A DNA stretch of 64,000 nucleotides. Source: Hassallia byssoidea VB512170. Lineage in GTDB: Bacteria; Cyanobacteriota; Cyanobacteriia; Cyanobacteriales; Nostocaceae. Of the stretch, positions 1-9,118 are shown in pieces. The translations under genes were made by a program, and so were the position numbers. The stretch is from assembly GCF_000817785.2 (NCBI RefSeq), contig NZ_JTCM02000008.1, forward strand, positions 1-64,000, read 5' to 3'. The notes below the pieces were generated by a model. That model searched no databases. It worked only from the letters and a program-made list of their open reading frames with translations, and was not told the DNA's origin. Each line of letters begins with the position of its first letter. Position 1 is the stretch's first letter.

Positions 1-1133
1 AGATCCGCAACCACCCACGAATATTTTTGATGTTCGCGCTTCGCGTCTCCCCTTGGGAGAAGCCTGTCCACATTTGTAAGCGAGAAGACTTCGCCCAATC
101 AATCGCAGAACTCTTGCTAGTGTAACTTTCTTCTGCAACCAGTACGGTGATGCCGACTCTTTCTAATTTATAAGTCAGCATCTCGATAAATTTTGCGTGT
201 GGTATCTGAGTAAAGTTTTGGTTTGTGCGCTTACCTAAATTAAGACGAGTTTTCCATTGTTCATTTTTTCCTATTGATACGTGAGTTACACCAAGAGATA
301 AAAACTCATCCACAATCATTTTTGTGGACTGATGTAAATATGAATCTACAAATTGATTGCGATTACGAACGATGTTTGCAATTCGCCTTTATTTGCCTTT
401 ACCTAAGAGTAGAAAACCTTGGAATTTAGCAACCTGCTTGTTATAAAACTGGTTTGCTGATTTCAATGGTTTCCCATTTACAATAATCGGCTGTATTGCT
501 AGTTCATTGAAAACAATCGTCGCTAGATTATCTAAACCAATATCTATCGCCGCACTCAACCCAGGATTCAAACTGCACTCATAATCTGACAACTCTGGAA
601 TTTCATAAACTATTTCGATAACGAAGCATCCCGTTTTGGGGATAATTCGTACTTCGCACAAGTTCTCAAACTTTAGTCCCGGCTTGACTGGAATCTGAAT
701 TGGTGACATTGATGGGACAACTAAACCTTTACTAAATTCTCTTTTACCAATTGCTTGATTATTGAACTTAACTAGGTTTTTCTCATCAACATAACTAGGT
801 GGTTTCGGTCTACCTGTAAACTTGCTATCGTCAGTTTTATAAGCTGCCAATGCCTTGTAGTACGCAATCCAAGCATCTGCATTCTGCTTTAAAACGAGTT
901 GTGCTACTTTCGCGCTCCATTGCTTTGTAGTTCTCATTTGAAGAAAACAGCGTGTCTAATTTAGCCTGTGTTTGAGTTCCCCAGCCATAGAAAAAACCTT
1001 GACGTTGAGTCAATTGAGCAGTGTTATAAAGCTGTCGATAAACCGTAGTAATCTCCCCGCAATAATCAAACCACTCATGTCCATCCTTGATTAGGTGCTT
1101 TTCGACTTGACGCATATTGATCAACTTTGGCAA
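1..1133 (-). pseudogene. tnpB: TnpB (IS607/IS200-type RNA-guided nuclease), broken
   Basis: Three pieces of one TnpB can be read. The N-terminal part (837-1133) runs to the motif ENYKAM. A one-base frameshift near 910-925 then leads into a second piece (392-937) with VAQLVLKQ, GRPKPPSY and the RuvC-I region AAIDIGLDNLAT. An in-frame TAA at 389-391 ends that piece, but the same frame continues with SYLHQSTKMIVDEF and the RuvC-II-like AEESYTSKSS. After that the expected zinc-finger tail is replaced by unrelated sequence containing a GC-rich repeat (32-64). TnpB proteins are guide-RNA-directed nucleases that favour transposon retention; with two lesions and a lost tail this copy should be inactive. 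The start at 1133 is the first methionine of the N-terminal piece. Confidence 0.85.
32..64 (-). repeat. GC-rich interspersed repeat, copy in TnpB remnant
   Basis: Read on the minus strand it runs CTTCTCCCAAGGGGAGACG followed by CGAAGCGCGAAC. A related copy is found inside an NRPS gene at 22269-22297 (CTTCTCCTGTCGGAGACG, then CTGCGCGAAC). It is of the small palindromic type common in Nostocales genomes. Confidence 0.6.
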
Positions 1134-1189
1134 TGAAATTAGTATATCACGAAAGATACAGTCAGATATATTTGACTATAAAATCTAGA

Positions 1190-1774
1190 TTAATCTCCTT
1201 TAGAGTTTAACGCTTCCACAATTTTTTCTGTTTTGCGTTTTGCCCTGCGCTGACCATATAACCGTGCTGCAAAGCTGGTAATTATCGCCACCAAATCTTG
1301 CATTAATTCATCCCGACCATTGTCGGCTAGATTAACAACCTCTAAATTTACCCCTAATCTTTTAAGTAAAATGTCCATGTAATGTGTACCAAATCTGCCT
1401 AATCTATCTTTGTGTTCGACTAACAAAATGTCATAATCATCTTTGAGTAAAAGCTTTTCTAGTTTCTTGCGATTGTCGTTTAGACCGCTCCCTACTTCCT
1501 TCACGATATAGGCGATCTGATATCCTTTGGCAACTGCATATTCAGTTAATCTAAGAGCTTGTCTATCCAAGTTATCTTTATTTTCAGCACTTGAGACTCT
1601 GGCATAAATCGCAACCCTAACAAGACCCCCTGGTATCTTTTTTGGATCGTAATCAACAATTACCGTACCTGTGGGAAGTTGTTCTGTCGGGTATGGTATC
1701 TTACCTGCCTTGTAATGTCGCCAAGCTGTAAGGTAGGAAATCCCCAAGGTTTTAGCATAATCAGACAATTTCAT
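1190..1774 (-). CDS. tnpA: IS607-family transposase TnpA (small serine recombinase)
   Basis: 194 aa, a normal length for IS607 TnpA. The N-terminus is a MerR-like helix-turn-helix (LSDYAKTLGISYLTAWRHY, residues about 3-21) that binds the element ends. The catalytic domain follows with the serine-recombinase signature AIYARVSSAENKDNLDRQ, whose serine is the nucleophile, and a second block EHKDRLGRFG typical of the family. It would catalyse excision and insertion of the IS through a covalent serine-DNA intermediate. It lies 56 bp upstream of the tnpB remnant on the same strand. The gene looks intact although its partner is broken, so it might still act in trans on related copies. Confidence 0.9.
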   Translation of the reverse strand: MKLSDYAKTLGISYLTAWRHYKAGKIPYPTEQLPTGTVIVDYDPKKIPGGLVRVAIYARVSSAENKDNLDRQALRLTEYAVAKGYQIAYIVKEVGSGLNDNRKKLEKLLLKDDYDILLVEHKDRLGRFGTHYMDILLKRLGVNLEVVNLADNGRDELMQDLVAIITSFAARLYGQRRAKRKTEKIVEALNSKGD

Positions 1775-1847
1775 TACTTCTATGGTTTTAGACGATGCCT
1801 GACTATGTTAGACTATATTTTGTTTAAAGTTTTCGAGATACATATTC

Positions 1848-3059
1848 TTATTTTGGGAATGTACTAGTGTTATGAACATATCGCAGAATTTCATCCACCG
1901 CTCGCTTTGCTCCTCCAGCAGCACGACAAGCGTCACCCAGACGATCGCTGTTTGCGACAAAAGAGCGATCGCCTAGAATTTGCTGCGCTGTCTTTTGCAA
2001 ACGTTCCGCTGTCACATCTTCTGGTAAAATCATAATTCCCGCACCCTGCTCCTCAATGCGGTGTGAAATAATCTCCTGCTCATAAGTTTGGGGAACTGCA
2101 ATCATCGGCACCGAGTACCAGACAGCCTCCCGCGCTCCCCCTCCCGCACCGTGCATAATAAACAAACTAGCACGCTCTAATATCTTTAGTTGGGGAACAG
2201 TACCCGTAGGTCGAATTATAAAGTTTTCTGGGATATCTCCCAAAAGCGCAGCATCCATTCCCGGACTCAACAGCATTATAACTTGAGCATCAATGCTGCC
2301 AAAAGCCTGAATGCAGCTTTGATAAAATGCCAAACCTGGATCGTGAATGTTGCCAAATGAAATCAGAATTACCTTATCTTTTTGTAATTGCTCCATTGGA
2401 AAATCATATTCCATCGCCCGCACCGGATTGCACGGACCGACAAAATGAAACCGCTCATCGAATTTATCGCTATAAGGCTGAAGTTCTGGCGGTAAATAAC
2501 AAATATTTAGAGGTTCGATATTAGTAAATGTATCAATAAATTTAATCGGGGACAAGCCGTAACTTTCTCGTAGTTCTCGTTGATGTTGACGATAGTGCTT
2601 CATGCTGCCTGCTGCCTCCTTTAACAATCGGGGAAGTTTCTTTCTTAGTCTGGGACATTCATAGAAACTTTCTGGAGTGAAGGCAGCGGTAGCGATGGAA
2701 TTGACAGCGGGAATATTCAGCAACTGCGCTACTAATCTTCCCCAAAGACACAGCGAGTCGTGAATGATGTAATCTGGCTTTTCCTCACGGACTGATTCTA
2801 AAAGTGCCGGCAGCATCTCGATCGCGCACCAAGTTAACGAGGGTACTAGAGACATTTCGTTTTCCGCTGGTGGTGCTGTCTGAGGATTTAGCGGAGGATA
2901 ACAACGAAAAGAAGCTCCAAACGTCTCGATTTCTTTCTGAAAACGGTCAACTTCGTAGTAAATTACCTCTTCACCTCTTTTAATTAGCTCTGCCATTAAT
3001 CCAAAAGTGGGGATGATGTGTCCGGCAGCGGAAACGTTCATGAATATAATACGACTCAT
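1848..3059 (-). CDS. Macrolide-type (GT1/MGT) glycosyltransferase
   Basis: 403 aa, the usual size for the MGT/UGT-like GT-B family that moves sugars from nucleotide-sugar donors onto natural products. The N-terminus (MSRIIFMNVSAAGHIIPTFG) is the acceptor-side Rossmann fold with the conserved glycine-histidine. The donor-binding half has the family signature FIMHGAGGGAREAVWYSVPM (about residues 303-322) and a following PQTYEQ block where the sugar contacts lie. No membrane segments are seen, so it is probably cytosolic. It sits at the edge of the NRPS region, downstream of the ABC exporter, and is a good candidate for attaching a sugar (mannose in known hassallidins) to the lipopeptide; that acceptor is inferred from context. 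The start follows the family's usual N-terminus. Confidence 0.85.
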   Translation of the reverse strand: MSRIIFMNVSAAGHIIPTFGLMAELIKRGEEVIYYEVDRFQKEIETFGASFRCYPPLNPQTAPPAENEMSLVPSLTWCAIEMLPALLESVREEKPDYIIHDSLCLWGRLVAQLLNIPAVNSIATAAFTPESFYECPRLRKKLPRLLKEAAGSMKHYRQHQRELRESYGLSPIKFIDTFTNIEPLNICYLPPELQPYSDKFDERFHFVGPCNPVRAMEYDFPMEQLQKDKVILISFGNIHDPGLAFYQSCIQAFGSIDAQVIMLLSPGMDAALLGDIPENFIIRPTGTVPQLKILERASLFIMHGAGGGAREAVWYSVPMIAVPQTYEQEIISHRIEEQGAGIMILPEDVTAERLQKTAQQILGDRSFVANSDRLGDACRAAGGAKRAVDEILRYVHNTSTFPK

Positions 3060-3076
3060 AGAAAAATAATCTGATT

Positions 3077-3130
3077 TGGGAATGGGGAATGGGGAGTGGG
3101 GAGTGGGGAGTGGGGAATGGGGAGTGGGGA
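3077..3130. repeat. Short tandem heptamer-type repeats (GGGGAATG/GGGGAGTG)
   Basis: Seven or eight copies of TGGGGAA / TGGGGAG in tandem fill most of the gap between the ABC exporter stop and the glycosyltransferase start. This is a cyanobacterial STRR tract; similar ones recur at 9016, 22321, 34896, 59715, 60240 and inside nifE. Confidence 0.9.
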
Positions 3131-3137
3131 TTATTTG

Positions 3138-4811
3138 TTATAAATTAGAAGATACAGGCAACGAAACAGAGATAATAAGCTGATGAAATTTCTTAAGATT
3201 GGGGCGATGACCTACACTAACAAAGGTTGTCCCTGTCTCTAACAAAAGACGATAAAGATTTTCTTCGTTGTTGACATCTAAAGCGCTCGTTGCCTCATCT
3301 AAAATTGCATATTTTGGTTTTGTCACTAGTATCCGGGCAAAAGCCAGCCTTTGTTGTTCTCCCAAAGAAAGAACGTAACTCCAATCTTTCTCTACATCAA
3401 AACCACCGAATCGTTCTGCTAAGTTTGACAGATTTACCCTGTGGAGAATTTGACGAAGTTCTTCATCACTCACATCAACTTTGGCGTTAGGATAAATTAA
3501 CTGATCGCGTAGAGTGCCTAAAATCATGTAAGGACGCTGCGGTAAAAATAGCATTTCTTCTAATTCCGGGCGAAAAATTACACCTGTTCCCGAATTCCAT
3601 AAACCAGCTAAGGCACGCAACAGAGAAGTTTTTCCACTACCACTTTCTCCCATAATTAGTAATCCTTGTCCTGGTTGCAGTTCTACCGAGAGATTTTTAA
3701 ATAAAGTCTTTTGATAATTAGGAGTTTCTAAAGTCAGGTTTTCAACTGCTAAACGGTTGTCTTTTACTATATCAATTTTTTTATTAGCTGTTTCTTTTCT
3801 TGGCTGTTTAAGATATTCATAAAAGATGTATAGACGGTCAATTGAAGCCGCAAATTTAGTGAATATTTCAAACTGATACATTATCAAATTGACAGAAAAA
3901 GCGACGCTTCCAAACGCCCCCATAGCTTCTGTCACTTTTCCCACTTCGAGTTTACCTATGAGAATCTGGTTTCCGAGAATCACTGCTGGTAATATTAAGG
4001 TGAGATTGCCAAAGGGATATTTAAATATATTTAAATACAACTCTGACCATAAAATTAATCGTTTAAAGTTATTAAATACTTCATTGAAGAGAAGTTTAAT
4101 TTTGTTGGCTTCTTGAGAAGTTCCGTTATAGAATGCAATAGACTCGGCATTTTCTCGAATGCGAACTAAACCAAAGCGAAAATCAGCTTCTTTTCTCAGT
4201 TGATTTAAATGTAGTTGAGTTAATTTTCTGCCGTAAAAGCCAATAGTGATAGAGTAAGCTAATATTGAATAAATTAATAAAGCCAAAACTAGATTTATGG
4301 AAATAGACCAGAGAATGAAGCTAAAAGCAATTACTACAAAAATAGATTCAATAATATTTACAAAAAACTGAATGGATTGCTGGCAAAAACTGGCGACATT
4401 TTCGGCAATACGTTGGTCTGGGTTGTCAATTTCTTGGTTAAAGTTACTCAACTCATAAAAAGCGCGATCGCTAAAATATTGATTTAAGAAGCGATCGGTC
4501 AACCAGCGACGCCAATAAATCCCTATTGTCTCTCGCAGATAGCCATAGCCAGAATTAAGGAAACCAGAAATGATTATCCCTCCTAATGCAATTACTACAC
4601 CTTGCCAGAATCGAGCGCTATCACGGGCAGAAAGGGCAGAAATTAACTCTCCCTGTATGGTATTTAAGAACACCTTGACCTGAGTGTTGGCTAATAATAA
4701 CACTCCGAGAAGCACAAGTAGAGCATTAGCACCTTTTTTTTCATTACCTAGCCAATAAAGTTTAGCGATCGCCCAAAACCGCTTGACCACCGTCAAGTTG
4801 AATCGATTCAT
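3138..4811 (-). CDS. ABC transporter, fused permease-ATPase (SbmA/BacA/YddA type)
   Basis: 557 aa half-transporter, expected to act as a homodimer in the inner membrane. The first about 330 residues form a membrane domain of the ABC_membrane_2 / SbmA-BacA type with several hydrophobic helices. The ATPase domain follows with Walker A GESGSGKTSLL (about residue 388), a Q-loop at LPQRPYM, signature LSLGEQQRLAFAR and Walker B YAILDEATSALD, then the switch histidine at SVGHRP. All catalytic motifs look intact. Proteins of this type are regularly found in cyanobacterial peptide clusters and are taken to export the product. It is transcribed away from the MFS gene at 5096 and towards the glycosyltransferase. 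Its role as hassallidin exporter is inferred from position. Confidence 0.85.
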   Translation of the reverse strand: MNRFNLTVVKRFWAIAKLYWLGNEKKGANALLVLLGVLLLANTQVKVFLNTIQGELISALSARDSARFWQGVVIALGGIIISGFLNSGYGYLRETIGIYWRRWLTDRFLNQYFSDRAFYELSNFNQEIDNPDQRIAENVASFCQQSIQFFVNIIESIFVVIAFSFILWSISINLVLALLIYSILAYSITIGFYGRKLTQLHLNQLRKEADFRFGLVRIRENAESIAFYNGTSQEANKIKLLFNEVFNNFKRLILWSELYLNIFKYPFGNLTLILPAVILGNQILIGKLEVGKVTEAMGAFGSVAFSVNLIMYQFEIFTKFAASIDRLYIFYEYLKQPRKETANKKIDIVKDNRLAVENLTLETPNYQKTLFKNLSVELQPGQGLLIMGESGSGKTSLLRALAGLWNSGTGVIFRPELEEMLFLPQRPYMILGTLRDQLIYPNAKVDVSDEELRQILHRVNLSNLAERFGGFDVEKDWSYVLSLGEQQRLAFARILVTKPKYAILDEATSALDVNNEENLYRLLLETGTTFVSVGHRPNLKKFHQLIISVSLPVSSNL

Positions 4812-5095
4812 TTGTATAATTTATATATGTTTTTAATGATGAAGACTTCCAGTAAGCAACAGTTCGCTTGTGGATTTTAATACTATACCCTATAGTCACT
4901 TGGCTATAATTAATCAAGGTCAAAGTCAAAATCTCGGCTTTGATGCTGTGTAGTGTTGATTACCAAGTTTTTGATGATTGGGTGCGACACAAGCGATCGC
5001 TTACAGAAAATAATGTTGTAATATTATGTCGGGTTGAACAACTATAAATAAATATAACAGCCGATTGTCGCTTAAATTAGAAATTTATAGATAAA
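4812..5095. promoter_or_regulatory. Divergent intergenic region (ABC exporter / MFS)
   Basis: 284 bp between two genes that start in opposite directions, so promoters for both should lie here. The region is AT-rich and contains one GCGATCGC site near 4995. I see no clear operator or strong -35/-10 pair. Confidence 0.4.
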
Positions 5096-6379
5096 ATGCG
5101 TATTTTCACATTAATTTGGTTGGGACAATTAGTTTCTCTGATTGGCACCTGGATGGCTGTATTTGCTCTGGATATCTGGGTTTTTCAGAAAACAGGCTCC
5201 GCTACCCAGTTCGCTTTAGTTACCTTGACTTCTACGGTACCACCGATCCTGATTTCGCCATTAGCAGGCACATTGGTGGATCGTTGGGATCGGCGCTGGA
5301 CAATGATTATTAGTCATTTGTGTAATGGGCTGTCTACACTAACTATTCTGGCGCTAGTAATTACCGGTCAACTAGAAATTTGGCACATTTACCTGAGAAA
5401 TGTCTTCATTTCAATTTTCGGTGCTTTTCATTCGCCTGCTTATAAAGCTTCGATCACATCCTTGGTTCCTAAAGACGATTTAGCCCGCGTCAGCGGTATG
5501 GTTCAACTTTCAATGGGCATTCAGCAAATCATCTCGCCTTTACTAGCAGGTATTTTGCTGAGTCTTATCCAGCTTAAAGGTATTCTCCTGATCGATTTAG
5601 CAGCTTTACTGGTTGCCCTTGTTCCCCTTGTGTTAGTGCCATTCCCTCAAATTAGTCAGCCTGCTGATGAGAACCAAGAGCCTTTATCAATTTTGCGAGA
5701 AATAGGCTACGGCTGGACTTATTTGACTGAGCATTCTGGATTACTAAGGTTTTTGATTGTCTTCACCATTTACCAATTCTTGATCGGGTTTGTTGGTGTA
5801 CTGATGTATCCCTTAATTCTTTCTTTGACTACCCCAGCTAGCTTGGGACAAATTGCATTCGTTGGCGGTATTGGTACTCTCGTGGGTGCTTTGGTGATGA
5901 GCACTCAGAAAAATAATTGGAAAAACTTGATAGTCCCAATACTTAGCGCCATGTCCTTAAGTGGGCTGTGGATTGCCCTTGCTGGTTTGCGTCCCTCTAT
6001 TATACAGATTGCGATCGCAACTTTACTTTTCTTTTTGACTGCTCCTTTCATCAACGGTTCAGTGCAGGTTATTTTTCAGACACAAGTTGCCGAACGAGTA
6101 CAGGGAAGAGTCTTTGCTTTAACCGGAGCGATATCGGGGATTGCTATACCGCTAGCTGCACTTGTTGCTGGTCCTTTGGCTGACCGTGTTTTTGAGCCAC
6201 TAATGGCATTTGATGGACCTTGGTCTAGAAACATTATTGGTCAGGTGATTGGTTCTGGACCAGGTCGCGGTATCGGACTGCTATTTGCGATCGTCGGGTG
6301 TTTTATAATGGTGGCAGCACTTATTGCCTATCAATACCCTGGCATCAGAGAATTAGAAGAAAATTTACCTGATGCGTGA
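5096..6379 (+). CDS. MFS transporter (MFS_3, macrolide-efflux-like)
   Basis: 427 aa with about twelve hydrophobic segments. The start MRIFTLIWLGQLVSLIGTWM matches the usual N-terminus of these drug/metabolite efflux proteins, and the loop between helices 2 and 3 has the MFS signature-like GTLVDRWDRRWTM. The family exports small hydrophobic molecules by proton antiport. It is the only plus-strand gene among the left-hand accessory genes and lies opposite the ABC exporter. It is related to the product of 9112-10500: both keep LVDRW(D/N)R and a GRGIG(L/F)L motif near the C-terminus. A role in product export or self-protection is plausible but not shown by the sequence. Confidence 0.85.
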   Translation: MRIFTLIWLGQLVSLIGTWMAVFALDIWVFQKTGSATQFALVTLTSTVPPILISPLAGTLVDRWDRRWTMIISHLCNGLSTLTILALVITGQLEIWHIYLRNVFISIFGAFHSPAYKASITSLVPKDDLARVSGMVQLSMGIQQIISPLLAGILLSLIQLKGILLIDLAALLVALVPLVLVPFPQISQPADENQEPLSILREIGYGWTYLTEHSGLLRFLIVFTIYQFLIGFVGVLMYPLILSLTTPASLGQIAFVGGIGTLVGALVMSTQKNNWKNLIVPILSAMSLSGLWIALAGLRPSIIQIAIATLLFFLTAPFINGSVQVIFQTQVAERVQGRVFALTGAISGIAIPLAALVAGPLADRVFEPLMAFDGPWSRNIIGQVIGSGPGRGIGLLFAIVGCFIMVAALIAYQYPGIRELEENLPDA

Positions 6380-6445
6380 ATCTTCATTACAACAAACTGC
6401 CTCTAATTTAAAAGTGATAGAGGCAAGTCCCATTGCTTCTACTCT

Positions 6446-8485
6446 TTAACTTTTATTATCATCGCGTAAAAGTCGCCCTAAGACAAATGTGAATGGTGCA
6501 AGTCTAATTCGCATACCACCTTCCACAAGATGGAATGCTCCACCCGATGTCGCGATCAGCAGATCAACTCCGGAGAACTCACCATACAAATTAGGAATCT
6601 TTAAAGCCTGCTCAAATACTGGTCTAGGTCCAAGGTTCATAGCAATGAAGAGCGGCTGATCAAAAGCCATACTATGAATAAGTACACACCAAAGACCATT
6701 CTTTCTAGAGGATAATAAAGTGCGGGTTCCACTTTGAATTAGTTTGTTTTGAAACCTAATTTCGGCAAGCTGTTGAATCAGTATGAAGGTTGGGTGGTTT
6801 TTGTTATAGGGTTGGAAAGATTTTCGGTTAATCGGACCAAACTGCCAAACACACGCAGGGTTCTCAAACATGTCCTCCCGCACGTAGCAATCATGACCAA
6901 TCCATTCTCCTGTATCCTCTCGTTGATGCATCCCTAAAGCACCAGAAAACTCTTGCTCGGTTCCTTGATAGATAGAAGGTATTTGAGGTCCAAGAATCAA
7001 GCAGGCAAGAGCAAAGTGCAGATAAACTCTAGCATCGTCTTGGCTTGGTATGCGACTTAAGAATTCATGGAATATTCTAGTTGTGTCTTGGTTTTCGAGG
7101 AACATAATATTGTTCCTCCAACCTGCATAATATGAGTGTGATGGAGCCAGAAAACCACAAAAATAATCTGCCAAACCCCCTAGCCAACTTTGATCGGCAA
7201 GAGAGTACTTGATGGCGGTATAATAAGTTGGGTAGTCTATTATATTCGAGAATTTCGCGTCATTGTAGGCAATTAATTCTTCGTGAGTGCTTCCAGCGTG
7301 TTCGGCTATTTGCAGAAACTGCTTTTTCCCAAGATAGGTGGTATATCTTGATATCTCTTCAACGCAAGGCTTCCAAAAGTCAAGACCAACGTGACGTGCG
7401 GAATCGTATCGAAAACCATCAATGTCCGTTTCCGCAATCCAGTATTTGAGATGGTTAATTAGCAACTCGCGGACGTAGCTTGTCTCTGTTCGCCAATCTT
7501 CCAAAAAGCCAAACAGTCTTTGATTCACCATATCAGTGTATTCCGGACCGTGGAAGAGTGATGTGTTACGTGCTTCTACGGGAAAAGGCATGACTGTAGT
7601 ATCATCACCTTGCAAGTATTTAAATTCCCCTCCAGTCGGACCACCATAATGCTCCCAGTTAATACTATCTGTGATATGATTGTTGACGACATCTAAAATG
7701 ACAGCGATATCAGCTTCATGAGCTTTCGCGACAAGCTCGCGCAGACACATAAGTGTACCCAGACGTGGATCGACCATCAATAGGTGAATTGGATGATAGC
7801 CATGATAGCCGTCAGCAGCGTTGACATACACCGGGCTGAGGATAATTGCTCTTATTCCCAATGACTTCAGGTATTGTATCTGATCGGTAACGCCACGAAT
7901 TGTCCCACCGTGGCTTGCATATGGGTCAGAAGGATTATACCTGACTGCGCCTAGATCGATGCGATCGCTGTTGTCACTCCGGGCAAAGCGATCTATTATT
8001 ATAGAGTAAAACAGACGTGCGCCCCAATCCGGGGGGCTAGATGTCATTTCAACCTGTGGTATTGGTCCATACAGAGGTTGGTTGTTAACAAACCCAAGAA
8101 ACACTGATTGGATCTCAGCCATCGATCGAGGTGATGTATCGCAGACAAGAAGAAAACGCGATCGCACACTTGTATGCTCCGAACCGAACATATCAACATA
8201 ACCCAGGCTATATCGATATCCACCCCCGCTACTGATAGGTGGTAGGGTGAGTGAAAACATTTTGAACCCATTTTCGACAATGCCTTCAGTATGTGCCGTA
8301 ATTCGACCTGAATCGCAATATCCTTGTCCATCATTCAACTCATAAGCTATTTGCCCACAATCTGGATCTTTTGATAAGCTAATACCAAATCTAATACAGA
8401 TTTTCTCATCACTCCTAAACACCCAAGTAAATGGTGCAATGTTCGGTTCAAGATGTACTTCACAGTATTCTTCAAAGTAGCGCAT
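6446..8485 (-). CDS. Alpha-amylase family (GH13) glycoside hydrolase
   Basis: 679 aa. An N-terminal beta domain (about residues 1-125) precedes the catalytic TIM barrel. The GH13 regions are visible: region I VILDVVNNH, region II DGFRYDSARH with the nucleophile aspartate, region III QIAEHAG with the acid/base glutamate, and region IV FLENQDT, where glutamine stands in place of the more usual histidine. A beta-rich C-terminal domain follows. There is no signal peptide at MRYFEEYCEV, so it is probably cytosolic, acting on alpha-glucans such as glycogen or maltodextrin. It lies between two MFS transporter genes and on the same strand as most of the cluster. A link to the lipopeptide is unproven; it may be passenger metabolism. 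Confidence 0.85.
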   Translation of the reverse strand: MRYFEEYCEVHLEPNIAPFTWVFRSDEKICIRFGISLSKDPDCGQIAYELNDGQGYCDSGRITAHTEGIVENGFKMFSLTLPPISSGGGYRYSLGYVDMFGSEHTSVRSRFLLVCDTSPRSMAEIQSVFLGFVNNQPLYGPIPQVEMTSSPPDWGARLFYSIIIDRFARSDNSDRIDLGAVRYNPSDPYASHGGTIRGVTDQIQYLKSLGIRAIILSPVYVNAADGYHGYHPIHLLMVDPRLGTLMCLRELVAKAHEADIAVILDVVNNHITDSINWEHYGGPTGGEFKYLQGDDTTVMPFPVEARNTSLFHGPEYTDMVNQRLFGFLEDWRTETSYVRELLINHLKYWIAETDIDGFRYDSARHVGLDFWKPCVEEISRYTTYLGKKQFLQIAEHAGSTHEELIAYNDAKFSNIIDYPTYYTAIKYSLADQSWLGGLADYFCGFLAPSHSYYAGWRNNIMFLENQDTTRIFHEFLSRIPSQDDARVYLHFALACLILGPQIPSIYQGTEQEFSGALGMHQREDTGEWIGHDCYVREDMFENPACVWQFGPINRKSFQPYNKNHPTFILIQQLAEIRFQNKLIQSGTRTLLSSRKNGLWCVLIHSMAFDQPLFIAMNLGPRPVFEQALKIPNLYGEFSGVDLLIATSGGAFHLVEGGMRIRLAPFTFVLGRLLRDDNKS

Positions 8486-9111
8486 AAAGTGGTTCTACAA
8501 ATAATTGAAAATATAATACCAATTATGTGTAGACTTATATCTTTAATCTATGATAGAAGGGCTAGGGCTAAAGATACAAGTCACGCCAGCGCGGGCTACA
8601 AAACCCCTAATTTGGCGTAATTTACGTAGATAAGTTTTGTGAATATAGCGACGCTATTATATGGTATTGGGCGGGCGTGCTTAATAACTAATCGCTTTCT
8701 TACCAGGCAATTCAAAGATATCATTTGATTGCTTTGCTCCCATCTTAAGTGGATCTTCATGGGTAATGGCATAAGACCGAGAATTGTTGAATGTCAATAA
8801 GATGCTGAAAATAAAGATCGGACTGTAATTATCAACAATATTCATCTAATTGAGAATTAAAAAATTCTGACCTATCATCTTACACCCAACACCTAAAAAC
8901 TCAGATAAAAAAGACTGAGGTTTTAATTTTATATATTATTGAAGAAATGTTTAGAAACTTTAAGACTGACGGCTATAATGTCATATCAAGTGTTGGGCCC
9001 TATCGCACGCTCGCATTGGGAATTGGAAATTGGGAATGAGAAAAGTTATTACCCATTACCAATTACCCATTACCAATGCCCAATTCCCCATTACCCATTA
9101 CCCATTATCAA
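8486..9111. other. Gene-poor stretch between GH13 and MFS genes
   Basis: 626 bp with no well-supported gene. It holds a possible 54-codon minus-strand ORF (8681-8845), AT-rich sequence around 8850-8950 and a tandem repeat tract from about 9016. Confidence 0.5.
8681..8845 (-). CDS. Possible small ORF, 54 aa, with signal-peptide-like start
   Basis: An ATG at 8843-8845 opens 54 codons ending with TAA at 8681-8683. The N-terminus has a hydrophobic stretch (YSPIFIFSILLTF) followed by SRSYA, which resembles a signal peptide, and then a polar tail. No clear ribosome binding site and no recognised family. It could equally be a gene remnant or chance. Confidence 0.2.
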   Translation of the reverse strand: MNIVDNYSPIFIFSILLTFNNSRSYAITHEDPLKMGAKQSNDIFELPGKKAISY

Positions 9112-9118
9112 TTACCCC
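9016..9118. repeat. STRR tract (ACCAATTACCC / CCAATTCCCC type)
   Basis: Tandem degenerate units such as TTACCCATTACCAA and CCCAATTCCCCATTA. The tract runs into the MFS gene: its last bases supply the stop codon (9112-9114) of the 9112-10500 CDS. Confidence 0.85.

Larger units (their letters stand above)
1..1774 (-). mobile_element. IS607-family insertion sequence, decayed, left end cut by window
   Basis: A small serine-recombinase transposase gene (1190-1774) lies upstream of a TnpB-type gene (below 1133), both on the minus strand, which is the IS607 arrangement. TnpB is broken by a frameshift and a stop, so the copy is probably no longer fully functional. IS607 elements normally lack terminal inverted repeats, and I could not place either end. 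The right end should lie between 1774 and the glycosyltransferase stop at 1848. Confidence 0.75.

Noticed and set aside
9016-9118. Possible CRISPR array in regularly repeated DNA
   Set aside because: Units are 7-14 bp, directly adjacent and without unique spacers; they are STRRs. The other repeat tracts look the same, and no cas genes are present.
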